Shown: positions 8,796 through 17,724 of the stretch, piece by piece | Layout: each line of letters begins with the position of its first letter | Position numbering within the stretch: the first letter of the stretch is position 1 | NCBI GenBank assembly: GCA_945956935.1 | Contig: CAMFJD010000001.1 | Coordinates: 109,874 to 173,873 of the forward strand | Source of the DNA: an uncultured Bacillota bacterium | Lineage (GTDB): Bacteria > Bacillota_I > Bacilli_A > Culicoidibacterales > ZOR0006 | DNA length: 64,000 bases | Direction of reading: 5' to 3' | Made by a program: the position numbers and the translations under genes | Notes under the pieces: model-generated | Told to the model about the DNA's origin: nothing | Seen by the model: only the letters and a program-made list of their open reading frames with translations | Database searches by the model: none

Positions 8796-9977
8796 ATGAA
8801 CAAACAAGCCAAATTTATATTAATTATGCAACTCGTATTGCTAGCACTTTACAATTTGGCCCATCCAATTACACCAACATTTTTAGAAGTGATACAAGCA
8901 CCAGTATACGTTTTTGGAATACTGTTGGCAATTATGTCGTTGATGCAATTATTTTTTGCGCCGGTATGGGGACGTGTTTCAGATCGTTTCGGCCGGCGAA
9001 TTATGTTTTTAGGACCGCTTGGTTATGCATGTGGTCAATTATGTTTTGCTTTTGCAACAACGCCAATGATGCTATTTATCGCAAGATCATTAGCAGGAAG
9101 TTTTGCTGTTATTACATTTACGGTAAATATGGCTTATTTAGCTGATCAAACACCAATGAATGAGCGTGGAAAAGCGATGACCTTGTTAGCAATGATGGGT
9201 GCACTTGGAACATCGGTTGGATACTTTTTAGGTGGGCAAATTGGTACGTTTAATTACCAATATCCATTTTTTACCCAATTTGTGGGCGGTATCATAATTG
9301 CAGCTATATTATATTGGCAAACACGAGATGAAAAAGGACAGAACGTCCAGTTTAATCGACAAGTTGAAAAACAGACATGGCAAATTGTGTATCGCCAGTA
9401 TGAAAAAACACCACTCTTCTTATTATTAGGTATTACGTTTTTTGGTGTGTTAGCATATGTTTCATACAACAGTAGTATTCCATATTATTTAACAGTACAA
9501 TATGGGGCTAATTCAGCAAATGTCGGAACATTTGTTTCGCTTATCAATTTAGTAGCAGTGGCTGTAAACTTCGGCTTATTACCAATACTAAAAAAATATG
9601 TGAGCGATCAAGTTGCATTAGTAGGAGCACTTGGTTTATCATTTATTGTTATTGTAAGTATACTAATTCCAACAAAATTAAGTGTGTTCTTTGGGTTGGG
9701 TACACTTTATATTGCAGGATATACGTTAATGCTTGCAATGAGTCAAGCACTCGTGTCTAAATTAGCAGCAACGAACCAAGGAACAGTACTTGGTATGCGT
9801 CAATCGTTCCAAGCATTTGGACAAGTACTCGGTTCGCTGGCAGCGGGTGCTCTCTTTGCCATTCATGTGTACTTTCCATTTATGTTAACATTAATTGCAT
9901 TATTTATCGCTAGTATATTAAGTATTTGTGTTGTAAATAAAATGAGGAAACAAAAGGAGTGTGGAGATATATGTTAG
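8796..9977 (+). CDS. MFS transporter, probable drug/metabolite exporter
   Basis: A 393-residue major facilitator with about 12 hydrophobic segments. The MFS motif A between helices 2 and 3 is visible as GRVSDRFGRR, and a second half-repeat begins near residue 205. This pattern is typical of 12-helix multidrug antiporters (DHA1 type), but the substrate cannot be read from sequence. TATAAT at 8761-8766 is a likely -10. The start has AAGGAAG upstream. Its last 7 bases overlap the start of the next gene, so it heads the operon MFS-ArAE-murT-gatD. Confidence 0.85.
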   Translation: MNKQAKFILIMQLVLLALYNLAHPITPTFLEVIQAPVYVFGILLAIMSLMQLFFAPVWGRVSDRFGRRIMFLGPLGYACGQLCFAFATTPMMLFIARSLAGSFAVITFTVNMAYLADQTPMNERGKAMTLLAMMGALGTSVGYFLGGQIGTFNYQYPFFTQFVGGIIIAAILYWQTRDEKGQNVQFNRQVEKQTWQIVYRQYEKTPLFLLLGITFFGVLAYVSYNSSIPYYLTVQYGANSANVGTFVSLINLVAVAVNFGLLPILKKYVSDQVALVGALGLSFIVIVSILIPTKLSVFFGLGTLYIAGYTLMLAMSQALVSKLAATNQGTVLGMRQSFQAFGQVLGSLAAGALFAIHVYFPFMLTLIALFIASILSICVVNKMRKQKECGDIC

Positions 9978-11008
9978 AAAAATTAGATTATCGAGTACGT
10001 GAAATGTTGCCTTTACGAGTAATTAAAACAAGTTTATCTGTTTTCTTAGCAGCTGTCATTGCGGAACTCTTATATTTTGATAATATTTTCTTTGCCGGAC
10101 TTGGTGCAGTGAAAAGTATGGGATTTTCCGTCCAAGAGTCATTTGAAACAATGAAAAATCAAATTATTGCGAACGCATCAGCAGCAGCAGTAAGTATTGC
10201 CGTAGTTTTTACGATTGGCATCTCACCATTTTCAGCAGCCGTTGGAATTTTTATCATTTTAAGTGCACTGAATTTCTTTAGATTGAAAGGAACACAAGTG
10301 ATGGCAGGAATTACGTTGTGTTCAATTATTCTCGGATCAGATACAACAGCATTAGTTCTTGAACGTGCATACGAGCGTTTTATGCTCATGACAATTGGTC
10401 TTATTGTGTCTTTCTTGGTAAATATTTTAATTTTCCGCCCGAATTATCAAATTAAGGTAGATGAGTATTTACAGGGACTAGTGCAGAAAACGACAACTTT
10501 TTTTGAAAATGCGCAACAAGGTATATTAGATCAACAATTACTACAAGCAATTAAAAAAGAATATCAACTACTTCAACGGTATGTATTTGCTGCAAAAAGT
10601 GATGAGCAAATTGCTGAGCGTTTTCGTTATGAACATGTTCAACAATTATCCGGTCTTGAAGTTTATTTAGTTGAAACAGATATTAAAATTAAATTACTCG
10701 ATCGTTTGTCAAAACTCGATTGGGTGGAACCGCATGTGTATCGTGATTTACAGCAGTTGTTTGCAATTGAAGTTATTGTTGAGCAAGGTTTGATTGAAGC
10801 AAAAGGTAACCATGAGCCAGATGCAGAAGTGCCAGTAGGGTTTCAAGCAGCATACGAGCATTTATTTGCATATTTTCAGCCATATATTCAATACAATGGC
10901 CAACATGCACAAGAAGCGATTCGTATTCTTGATTTAATAACGATGTATAAAATAAAAACGGAGCAACTATTTACAATGATTGCTGATGAACAAGGAGAGA
11001 AAAAGTAA
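9971..11008 (+). CDS. Aromatic acid exporter family (ArAE/DUF939-type) membrane protein
   Basis: The 345-residue protein has an N-terminal half with four to six hydrophobic segments, including LPLRVIKTSLSVFLAAVIAE and a later helix ending in the conserved NILIFRPNY, and a cytoplasmic helical C-terminal half. This is the layout of Gram-positive FUSC/ArAE_1 proteins such as B. subtilis YqjA. Members are usually annotated as putative exporters, but few have a proven substrate. The ATG at 9971 is chosen; GTG 9959 is in frame but overlaps the AAGGAG ribosome site. The start overlaps the MFS stop by 7 bases and the stop overlaps the murT start by one base. Confidence 0.8.
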   Translation: MLEKLDYRVREMLPLRVIKTSLSVFLAAVIAELLYFDNIFFAGLGAVKSMGFSVQESFETMKNQIIANASAAAVSIAVVFTIGISPFSAAVGIFIILSALNFFRLKGTQVMAGITLCSIILGSDTTALVLERAYERFMLMTIGLIVSFLVNILIFRPNYQIKVDEYLQGLVQKTTTFFENAQQGILDQQLLQAIKKEYQLLQRYVFAAKSDEQIAERFRYEHVQQLSGLEVYLVETDIKIKLLDRLSKLDWVEPHVYRDLQQLFAIEVIVEQGLIEAKGNHEPDAEVPVGFQAAYEHLFAYFQPYIQYNGQHAQEAIRILDLITMYKIKTEQLFTMIADEQGEKK

Positions 11009-12306
11009 TGAAAACACTTGCTATTATTGCTGGGAAAAGTGCAGGATACATAGGTAATAAGCTTGGACGTGGGTCAAGTTTACCAGGGATGATTGCACGT
11101 AAAATCGATCGTGATTTATTCCATAAAATTAAGTTGCCACAACAAACTATTGTTGTAACAGGAACAAATGGAAAAACAACAACAGCAAATATGTTACGAC
11201 ATGTTTTTGAAACAGCAGGATTATCGGTAGTTCAAAATACAAAAGGTGCGAACCTTTTGTCGGGGTTATTAACGACATTGATTGATGCGACAAATTTGAA
11301 TGGAAAAGTCAATGCGGATGTTGTTGTTTTAGAAGTTGATGAACAAACGATCCCGCAATTTTTCAAGTCTGTTACACCAACACACTTTGTGATTCATAAT
11401 TTTTTCCGTGATCAACTCGATCGGTATGGTGAGATTGATATTCTAATTGATAAGATTGAAGAAGTGATTGATTCAAAAACGAAGTTAGTTTTAAATGCAG
11501 ATGATCCACTTGTGTATCAAATTGCATTTGATACGCACCGTGATGCCTTGTACTATGGTGTTGAACAAACAAAATATAGTGTGTTAGAAATGAATCAAGT
11601 GCGAGAAGCAAAGTTTTGTCCAAATTGTAATAAGAAATTAGTATATGATTTTTTTCACTATAGTCAATTAGGTGGATATGATTGTACATGTGGTTTTAAA
11701 AAACCAGTATGTCAGTATTCAGCACACGATGTTGACCTAAAAAAAGGTACATTTATAGTAGCTGGTACAACGTATACGATTCAATATCGGAATCTCTATT
11801 TCATTTTTAATGCTATGGCGGTTGTCGCAATCGCTAAGGAATATGGAATTGATGATGAAACGATTCAAAAAGGACTTTCAACGTTTAAAATTGATGATGG
11901 TCGGATGGAGACTTTTACATTCGGTACACATGAATTATTGTTGAATTTAGTCAAAAATCCAACTGGAGTAAATCAAACACTCGATTTTATCAAGAATGAA
12001 GCAGATGAACGTGTAGCGTTTATGATGACTTTAAATAATTTGTCTGCGGATGGTCAAGATACATCATGGATTTGGGATGCAGATTTTGAACAATTAACAC
12101 AATTCCCATTAGAAAAATTTATTTGTTCAGGAATTCGTGCGTATGACTTAGCAGTTCGTTTGAAGTATGCAGGTATAGATGAAGATAAAATAATGGTGAT
12201 TGAGGATGTTGCACAAGCACTTGCAACATTAAAAGAAACAACAAGCCAACCGTATCTATTATCAACATATACAGCATTACAAAAAACGAGAGCATTATTG
12301 AAGTAG
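11008..12306 (+). CDS. murT: Lipid II isoglutaminyl synthase subunit MurT
   Basis: With GatD, MurT amidates the alpha-carboxyl of D-Glu in lipid II to D-isoglutamine, using ATP. The 432-residue protein is a Mur ligase-type enzyme with the ATP loop VTGTNGKTTTANML near residue 50. It has a Cys4 zinc-ribbon insertion (CPNC...CTCG...C) near 205-230 that is characteristic of MurT, and a C-terminal DUF1727-type domain with the motif DTSWIWDADFE. The start overlaps the preceding stop by one base. gatD follows immediately, the usual murT-gatD arrangement. This indicates amidated peptidoglycan, as in other Gram-positives. Confidence 0.95.
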   Translation: MKTLAIIAGKSAGYIGNKLGRGSSLPGMIARKIDRDLFHKIKLPQQTIVVTGTNGKTTTANMLRHVFETAGLSVVQNTKGANLLSGLLTTLIDATNLNGKVNADVVVLEVDEQTIPQFFKSVTPTHFVIHNFFRDQLDRYGEIDILIDKIEEVIDSKTKLVLNADDPLVYQIAFDTHRDALYYGVEQTKYSVLEMNQVREAKFCPNCNKKLVYDFFHYSQLGGYDCTCGFKKPVCQYSAHDVDLKKGTFIVAGTTYTIQYRNLYFIFNAMAVVAIAKEYGIDDETIQKGLSTFKIDDGRMETFTFGTHELLLNLVKNPTGVNQTLDFIKNEADERVAFMMTLNNLSADGQDTSWIWDADFEQLTQFPLEKFICSGIRAYDLAVRLKYAGIDEDKIMVIEDVAQALATLKETTSQPYLLSTYTALQKTRALLK

Positions 12307-12319
12307 GATGGTGGTAGAG

Positions 12320-13051
12320 ATGGAATTACATGTAGCATGGTTGTACGATGATTTATTGGAATTATATGGTGATCGTGGAAATATGAGCGTTTTAAAGATG
12401 CGGTGTGAGAAACGAGGAATTACATTACATATTCACCAATATTCTGTAGGTGATCAATTTGATTTGACTGTTATGGATATGATTTTTATAGGTGGTGGGA
12501 GTGACCGTGAGCAAAATATTATCTATGAAGACTTATTAGCACGTCGAGATGATTTTGTAACAGCAATTGAAAATGATGTTGTAGTGTTATTAATTTGTGG
12601 TGGGTATCAGTTAATGGGCCAATATTATAAGGACTTGGATGGGAATATGTTAAAAGGGCTCGGTATTTTTGATTATTATACAGAGTCAAGTCGTGATCGA
12701 ATGGTTGGTTATATTGGTATTGATTGTGAAATTGATGGTAGAACGTTCCAACTCATCGGATTTGAAAATCACGGTGGAAAAACAAAAAACGTTACACAAA
12801 CACTCGGAAAAGTCTTTGCAGGACATGGAAATAATGGTGAAGATGGACATGAAGGCGTTCTGTATAAAAATGTATTTGGAACGTATTTACATGGCCCATT
12901 ATTAACACGTAATCCAGAGTTAGCGGATGTATTTATTGAGAAGATGGTTCGTCGTCATCACACAGATTTTATGATAACACCTTTAGATGATACGCTTGAG
13001 TTAGGTGCAAAGCAACAAGTGATTACAGAGTTGAAATCAGAGAATAAATAA
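12320..13051 (+). CDS. gatD: Lipid II isoglutaminyl synthase glutaminase subunit GatD
   Basis: GatD is a class I glutamine amidotransferase that hydrolyses glutamine and passes ammonia to MurT. The catalytic cysteine is in LLICGGYQLMG near residue 94, and the catalytic histidine is in FGTYLHGPLL near 190; the HGPLLTRNPELAD end is typical of GatD. The ATG at 12320 gives the normal family N-terminus ELHVAWLYDDLLELYGDRG; an in-frame ATG at 12308 would add four residues and cannot be excluded. Last gene of the four-gene operon. Confidence 0.93.
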   Translation: MELHVAWLYDDLLELYGDRGNMSVLKMRCEKRGITLHIHQYSVGDQFDLTVMDMIFIGGGSDREQNIIYEDLLARRDDFVTAIENDVVVLLICGGYQLMGQYYKDLDGNMLKGLGIFDYYTESSRDRMVGYIGIDCEIDGRTFQLIGFENHGGKTKNVTQTLGKVFAGHGNNGEDGHEGVLYKNVFGTYLHGPLLTRNPELADVFIEKMVRRHHTDFMITPLDDTLELGAKQQVITELKSENK

Positions 13052-13054
13052 TTA

Positions 13055-13097
13055 AAGTGTCGAAAATGAACAATATGTTTATTTTCGACACTTTTTG
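13055..13097 (+). terminator. Terminator of the murT-gatD operon
   Basis: A 14-bp stem pairs 13055-13068 with 13081-13094 around a 12-base loop and runs into T residues. Confidence 0.9.
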
Positions 13098-13176
13098 CTT
13101 GATGCAGGATTATAAATTAAGGTATGGAAATGATAAAGTATGCAGCTGATGATAGATATATGGATATGTATCACGG

Positions 13177-13205
13177 TTCACAAAAATGAAAATTTAGCGT
13201 ATAAT
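13177..13205 (+). promoter_or_regulatory. pepV promoter
   Basis: -35 TTCACA (13177-13182), 17-base spacer, -10 TATAAT (13200-13205). Confidence 0.78.
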
Positions 13206-13237
13206 GGAAAAGAAACCAGTGAATGGAGGAAGAGGAA

Positions 13238-14629
13238 ATGGCAAAAAATTTAGATTTTCAAGCGTTAATTGAAGCGAAAAGAGACGAGATTTTAGCAGAT
13301 ACGCAAGCATTTGTGGCAATCCCAAGTGTAAAAGATATGACAACGGCGAATGATGCAGCACCATTCGGTACAAATGTTCAAAAAGCATTGGATTGGATGA
13401 TTGCGAAAGTACAGACGGATGGGTATACATATAAAAATGTTGATAATCATGCAATGCACATTGAATTCGGACAAGGTGAAGAATTAATCGGTATTTTAGG
13501 GCATTTAGATGTTGTACCTGAAGGAGAAGGTTGGACATATAAACCATTTGGAGGTGAAATTGCCAATGGAAAAATGTACGGTCGTGGGACATCTGATGAC
13601 AAAGGCCCAATTATTGCAACGTATTATGCAATTAAAGCATTGATTGATGCTGGAGTAACATTTAATAAACGTGTACGCATTATTATTGGATGTGATGAAG
13701 AAACAACATGGAAATGTATGGATCGCTACTTTCAAACAGAAGAACAACCAACATTTGGATTCTCGCCAGATGCAAATTTTCCAATTGTAAATGCTGAAAA
13801 AGGTATTACAATGATTGAAGTAACAAAAAAATTTACAGCTAAGACAACAGCAACGCATACATTAGTATCAATTAAAACTGGAACTGCACTAAATGTTGTA
13901 CCAGAATATACAGTGTTAACATTTAAAACAAGTGATAAAGATGAACTAGTTACTGCATTTGCACAAGCACATGAAGTCGTTGTTGACACAGATGTAGTTA
14001 CGGTAACGTTTAAAGGGAAACCATATCATGCTAAAGACCCTCACAAAGGAATAAATTCTTTTGATTTGGCGTTGAAATCATTGGCTAATGTAACGTTAGA
14101 TGAGAATGCTGAAGCAATAAAAGCACTATTCACAACATATTTATCAGAAGATCCATTCGGGAAAAAAATTGGCATTTTTGCTGACGATGAATTTTTAGGA
14201 TCGACGACAAATAACGTTGGAGTCATTGCTTATGATGGAGAAAACCTCACAATTGGTATGAATATTCGTTATCCCAAAATTGTTGATTTTGATCAGGAAA
14301 TCTATCCAAAAGTTATATCAGCAATGGAATCATACGGAGCAAAAGTTATTTTGAAAAAACATACACCAGCAACGTATGTTGATCACAATGAACCATTTAT
14401 CCAAACTTTATTTAAAGTATATGAAAAGCATACTGGCCAGATTGCTAAGCCGAAGGCAATTGGCGGTGGAACATACGCAAAAGTATTAGCAAAAGGTGTA
14501 TGTTTTGGACCAAATTTCCCTGAAGATGGTGATACACGCATTCATCAAGCAGATGAATTTATTCCAGTAGAAAGTTTAATCAAAGCAGCGACAATCTACG
14601 CAGAAGCAATCTATGAATTAACGCGTTAA
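13238..14629 (+). CDS. pepV: Dipeptidase PepV (M20 family)
   Basis: PepV is a cytoplasmic dinuclear zinc dipeptidase that releases amino acids from short peptides. The 463-residue length is normal. Zinc and catalytic motifs are visible in order: GHLDVVPEGEGW, GRGTSDDKGP, GCDEETTWKCM and the late GGGTYAKV segment. The ATG at 13238 is preferred because GGAGGAAGAGG lies immediately upstream; the longer frame from 13223 would include that ribosome site. It is a single-gene unit with its own promoter and a shared convergent terminator. A second M20 enzyme lies at 62607. Confidence 0.93.
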   Translation: MAKNLDFQALIEAKRDEILADTQAFVAIPSVKDMTTANDAAPFGTNVQKALDWMIAKVQTDGYTYKNVDNHAMHIEFGQGEELIGILGHLDVVPEGEGWTYKPFGGEIANGKMYGRGTSDDKGPIIATYYAIKALIDAGVTFNKRVRIIIGCDEETTWKCMDRYFQTEEQPTFGFSPDANFPIVNAEKGITMIEVTKKFTAKTTATHTLVSIKTGTALNVVPEYTVLTFKTSDKDELVTAFAQAHEVVVDTDVVTVTFKGKPYHAKDPHKGINSFDLALKSLANVTLDENAEAIKALFTTYLSEDPFGKKIGIFADDEFLGSTTNNVGVIAYDGENLTIGMNIRYPKIVDFDQEIYPKVISAMESYGAKVILKKHTPATYVDHNEPFIQTLFKVYEKHTGQIAKPKAIGGGTYAKVLAKGVCFGPNFPEDGDTRIHQADEFIPVESLIKAATIYAEAIYELTR

Positions 14630-14633
14630 TAAG

Positions 14634-14664
14634 AAAAAGCAGCGAATATCTTCGCTGCTTTTTA
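14634..14664. terminator. Bidirectional terminator between pepV and ribU
   Basis: A 12-bp stem (14635-14646 with 14651-14662) is flanked by an A run on the left and a T run on the right, so it can stop transcripts arriving from pepV (+) and ribU (-). Confidence 0.88.
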
Positions 14665-14673
14665 ATTTTAATT

Positions 14674-15267
14674 TTAGAAGTAACGTTTGACACGTTGTAA
14701 AAATGTTCGCTCAAGAGCTTTAAAAGCAATAAGAATGAGTGACATTTTTAATAAGTTAAATGGAATATAGACAAGCAAAGTTGCTGTTAAATAAGGATTG
14801 AGTAACACAGATGTTTCACCAAGTCCAAAATTAACTAAGCTCACTGATTCAAGTGCAGTTGTAAAGTCCATCCCAAAATAAATTGGTGTAATAAAGAAGT
14901 AATTGAGTGATGTGATGGTTAAAGTAAATACGAGTGATGTGATAATCAAACTTTTTAATGTTGATAAATTTGTTTTTTTGATGAGTAATGCATAAGTGAG
15001 CGCGATAATCGTTCCTGAAAGAAAGAGAGCCACTTGCCCAATCCCAAATGGACCAACTGGACCTAGGATAAGAAAGTTTAAAATTGCAGTAATTAAAGCT
15101 ATAAAAATTGCAGGGATAACACCGATACTACTGACTGCGATTAGAACAACAAGTTCACTTAAGTCAAATTTTAAAAATGGAACGAGTGGATAAGGAATTG
15201 CGATGAATGATAATACGACAGCTAGTGCTGCGAAGATTCCGATAAAAGTGATTTTTTTTGCATGCAT
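14674..15267 (-). CDS. ribU: Riboflavin ECF transporter S component
   Basis: RibU is the riboflavin-binding membrane subunit of an energy-coupling-factor importer. The 197-residue protein has about six hydrophobic helices. It starts MHAKKITFIGIFAALAVVLS, with the AxxxA-type first helix that contacts the EcfT scaffold; KFDLSELVVLI and the GPVGPFGIGQVA loop are typical RibU features. The start at 15267 is chosen because AAGGAG lies 10 bases upstream; the longer frame to 15444 would run through the riboswitch. The FMN riboswitch in its leader supports riboflavin specificity. The shared EcfA/EcfT energising genes are not in this window. Confidence 0.93.
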   Translation of the reverse strand: MHAKKITFIGIFAALAVVLSFIAIPYPLVPFLKFDLSELVVLIAVSSIGVIPAIFIALITAILNFLILGPVGPFGIGQVALFLSGTIIALTYALLIKKTNLSTLKSLIITSLVFTLTITSLNYFFITPIYFGMDFTTALESVSLVNFGLGETSVLLNPYLTATLLVYIPFNLLKMSLILIAFKALERTFLQRVKRYF

Positions 15268-15310
15268 GATGAAGATTCTCCTTTGAAAATGAAGTGTGTC
15301 TTCAGGAAAT

Positions 15311-15338
15311 AAAAAAACCTTGAACAATCTGTTCAAGG
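15311..15338 (-). terminator. Attenuator terminator of the FMN riboswitch
   Basis: On the minus strand an 8-bp stem (15338-15331 with 15325-15318) is followed by seven T residues, between the aptamer and the ribU ribosome site. It is the likely off-state structure of the riboswitch. Confidence 0.88.
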
Positions 15339-15377
15339 CATATAGACGTACAAGAAAAAACGTATGGATACGTTCTT

Positions 15378-15495
15378 TTTCTTCTCCCATCCAGACTGTA
15401 CTGTCGGTACTTGAATTACACAAGTTCAACCATTGCCTAAGCACCGGTTCGCGGACTATAACCGCCGGTCGGGAATTTCACCCTGCCCTGAAGAA
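15378..15495 (-). promoter_or_regulatory. FMN riboswitch (RFN element)
   Basis: The minus strand shows the conserved RFN core in order: the opening CTTCAGGGCAGGG, the GACCGGCGG block, GCGAACCGGTGC, and the closing GTCTGGATGGGAGAAG. It lies in the ribU leader directly before an attenuator terminator, so FMN binding should stop transcription of the riboflavin importer. Confidence 0.96.
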
Positions 15496-15513
15496 ATATT
15501 TAATTATAGTATC

Positions 15514-15542
15514 AATATAAAAAAAATTATGTTATTTGTCAA
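15514..15542 (-). promoter_or_regulatory. Promoter of the ribU riboswitch leader
   Basis: On the minus strand a consensus -35 TTGACA (15542-15537) and -10 TATATT (15519-15514) are 17 bases apart, placing the start just before the RFN element. Confidence 0.8.
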
Positions 15543-15545
15543 ATA

Positions 15546-15893
15546 TTATGATAATTTTTGACGTTCTTGCATCGAATAATACTCCAAATTTAGATCACCA
15601 TCGCTCCAAATGAGTGGTGCTTCGGTCATTGCATCTGCAAAGAAGAATTTGAAGAAGGACTCACCGTCTAAGCGAATAATTACAAATAGTGGTGCACCAG
15701 TTTCTTGTGGATTTAATTGTAATGAATTTGAGAGTAGTACTTCTTGAATACCTTTACGAGCCTGTTCAATTACTTGTTGATTAAACTGTTGTAGTTGTGT
15801 TTCACGTGCATCTTCTGGTGCTTCGAATGTATAATTTAATTTAGCTTCACCAACTTGAAAGTGAATTTCGATAACTAATTGGTATGTATGCAT
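15546..15893 (-). CDS. Conserved-looking hypothetical cytoplasmic protein
   Basis: I do not recognise the family. The 115-residue product starts MHTYQLVIEIHFQVGEAKL after a good ribosome site (AGGGGGAT on the minus strand). It has no signal peptide or membrane segment. It is mostly polar, with a central helix (about 30-60) and a later strand-rich part containing LFVIIRLDGESFFKFFFAD. The longer frame to 15962 lacks a ribosome site. Its 3' end is next to the ribU leader promoter, without a clear terminator. Confidence 0.7.
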   Translation of the reverse strand: MHTYQLVIEIHFQVGEAKLNYTFEAPEDARETQLQQFNQQVIEQARKGIQEVLLSNSLQLNPQETGAPLFVIIRLDGESFFKFFFADAMTEAPLIWSDGDLNLEYYSMQERQKLS

Positions 15894-16039
15894 AAAAATC
15901 CCCCTAATTACTTTTTTATAATCATAGCAAAGCTTCATTTGTTTTGAAAGTCTAAAAGACAAAAAAGTTTTAATTTCAAGAAATTTTTACTATGAAAGTA
16001 CGAGTTGATAGCCTATGATAAAAGAAAAGGGAGGGATTA

Positions 16040-17134
16040 ATGATGATTTATGGATATTTTCGAATAAGTACGAAAAAAAAGCGTTACTTATATAGTCTAG
16101 AATTAGGGTGTGATGCTTGTATTATTACTCGTGATATTTGGCGTGTATTACAAAATGGAGATACATTGATTGTCGATGATATTTTTGAATTGATTCATCA
16201 GATTGAAGAATTGCCTAGTCTATTACTTCGGTTTTATCATCGGAAAATTGAGCTTCGGAGTATTCGACAACCTTGGTTAAGTATGAAACAGACGACACCG
16301 GTCTATTTAATTAACGATGTTATTACAGGTATGAATCGATTACAGCGTTATCAGCCGACAAAGCAAATTCGTTATAAATTGCAACGTATTAATCAAGCAA
16401 AATACACGCATGTTCCACGGAATTTTCGGTATTATTTCCGTTTGAATCGGCTACATAAAGCGCATAATCCCTACGGAATCGTACCCCCAATTTTAGCTGA
16501 AAGTGAATTAACTGTGTGTTTGGATGAATCAGGAAGCCTTGGTTTTGATCAAAATCGTTATTTTGTTTTAGGTGGATTTGTAACGAATCGACTACACACA
16601 GCAATTCATCGCTATAGCCAACTTGAAACAAAACAAAAACGGTTACGGCATCATAAACGAGAATTAAAATCAATTCATCTCGACAAAAAAACCCGTGAGC
16701 AATTTATGACTAAATTACTTTCAGATGAGATGATAACACCTGTATGCATTATTGTGGACAAAGAAAGTCCTACATTTAAAGTTGGTAAAAAGCGAGAGTA
16801 TTATAATTTTTTAGTCAAAACATTGCTCCAAAAATTATGCGAATGTCGATTGATTTTACCACATGCAATGGTAAATATTCGCATTGATCAACAGTCGTTC
16901 CCATTAGGATCTACGAATTCACTTGTAGAATATGTCAATGCAGAGTTGCGTTATGATGAGAAAGAGCACTGTGCTTTCCAAGAAATTAGTGTTGAATATC
17001 TCGATTCACAAAAACAAGCAGAAATTCGAATTGCTGATTTTATTGTAGGAGTTGTGCGAAGTAATATCGAACATGACTCAAGAAGTATCAGTCATCAACG
17101 TTTAAATCAACGTTTATTGAAATATTATGTGTGA
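16040..17134 (+). CDS. DUF3800 protein with a resolvase-like N-terminal domain
   Basis: The C-terminal part (about 157-345) matches DUF3800, a predicted RNase H-fold domain of unknown function: LDESGSLGF at 161-169 (Asp162), RELKSIHL near 207-214, IDQQSF (Asp283) and [12 protein letters not shown] (Asp333) give the usual acidic set. The N-terminus, [15 protein letters not shown], closely resembles the start of serine recombinases (GYARVST), with Arg8 and Ser10 at the same numbers as in gamma-delta resolvase. NGDTLIVDD (39-47) matches their GDxLxV strand. The following DRLGR motif, which carries two catalytic arginines, is absent (FELIH), and about 17 residues are missing before it. Recombinase chemistry is therefore unlikely. 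This domain assignment is inference. A ribosome site (GGGAGGG) precedes the tandem ATG codons. Confidence 0.75.
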   Translation: MMIYGYFRISTKKKRYLYSLELGCDACIITRDIWRVLQNGDTLIVDDIFELIHQIEELPSLLLRFYHRKIELRSIRQPWLSMKQTTPVYLINDVITGMNRLQRYQPTKQIRYKLQRINQAKYTHVPRNFRYYFRLNRLHKAHNPYGIVPPILAESELTVCLDESGSLGFDQNRYFVLGGFVTNRLHTAIHRYSQLETKQKRLRHHKRELKSIHLDKKTREQFMTKLLSDEMITPVCIIVDKESPTFKVGKKREYYNFLVKTLLQKLCECRLILPHAMVNIRIDQQSFPLGSTNSLVEYVNAELRYDEKEHCAFQEISVEYLDSQKQAEIRIADFIVGVVRSNIEHDSRSISHQRLNQRLLKYYV

Positions 17135-17544
17135 TTGTGGTGTTTGCAAGTTTTGTCAGGAACTGGATCAAAGCCAAAATGTTTATTAAATGGGTTACAT
17201 CGAAGAATACGCCAAATACCAAGTAGGCTACCTTTTAAACTTCCGTGCACATGAATCGCTTCAATTGTATACTGTGAACAAGTAGGATAAAAGCGACAGT
17301 TTGGTGGCGTATTGGCAGAAATAGCACGTTGATACCATGTAATCAATGCAATTAATTTTGTTTGGATAGTATTTTGTTTGTTTATTGATAGTTGCTCTAT
17401 GAGTTGTTGTGCATAAAAATGATCGAGTTGTACTTGAAGTTCTGCATAAGATAAATGAGTAGTTAATTGTAAATCCGAAATTGTTTTTCCAAGTAAAAAG
17501 TCGTGGTGGATAGTTTTTCTTAGGTTTTGAGAAATTTTGTACAT
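17125..17544 (-). CDS. yidD: YidD-family membrane insertion factor with N-terminal extension
   Basis: YidD is a small membrane-associated protein thought to help YidC-dependent insertion of membrane proteins. The core (about 65-130) has the family signature [15 protein letters not shown], then [20 protein letters not shown] and FDPVP. The usual YidD is about 70-90 residues; this one is 139 because of about 60 extra N-terminal residues that look helical and polar. A good ribosome site (AAGGTGG) precedes the start at 17544, supporting translation of the extension. Its 3' end overlaps the convergent DUF3800 gene by 10 bases. No oxaA/yidC, rnpA or rpmH gene is nearby. Confidence 0.88.
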   Translation of the reverse strand: MYKISQNLRKTIHHDFLLGKTISDLQLTTHLSYAELQVQLDHFYAQQLIEQLSINKQNTIQTKLIALITWYQRAISANTPPNCRFYPTCSQYTIEAIHVHGSLKGSLLGIWRILRCNPFNKHFGFDPVPDKTCKHHNHT

Positions 17545-17724
17545 AAAAAGCCACCTTTATAAGAAATTTGCTTTTATTATAACATATGAAGATAAAAGCA
17601 AAAATAATGAATAGTGATAATATCATTTGAATAAAAACATCACTTTTTAGAGTATAATAGATACAATTAACTATGAGAGAAGGCGTGAAAACTTTATCAA
17701 AATTATAGGCGAGGGAGAAGAAAT

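Noticed and set aside
8774..9145. Alternative plus-strand reading of 123 codons overlapping the MFS gene start
   Set aside because: It lies almost wholly inside the MFS gene in another frame, has unusual composition and no family features.
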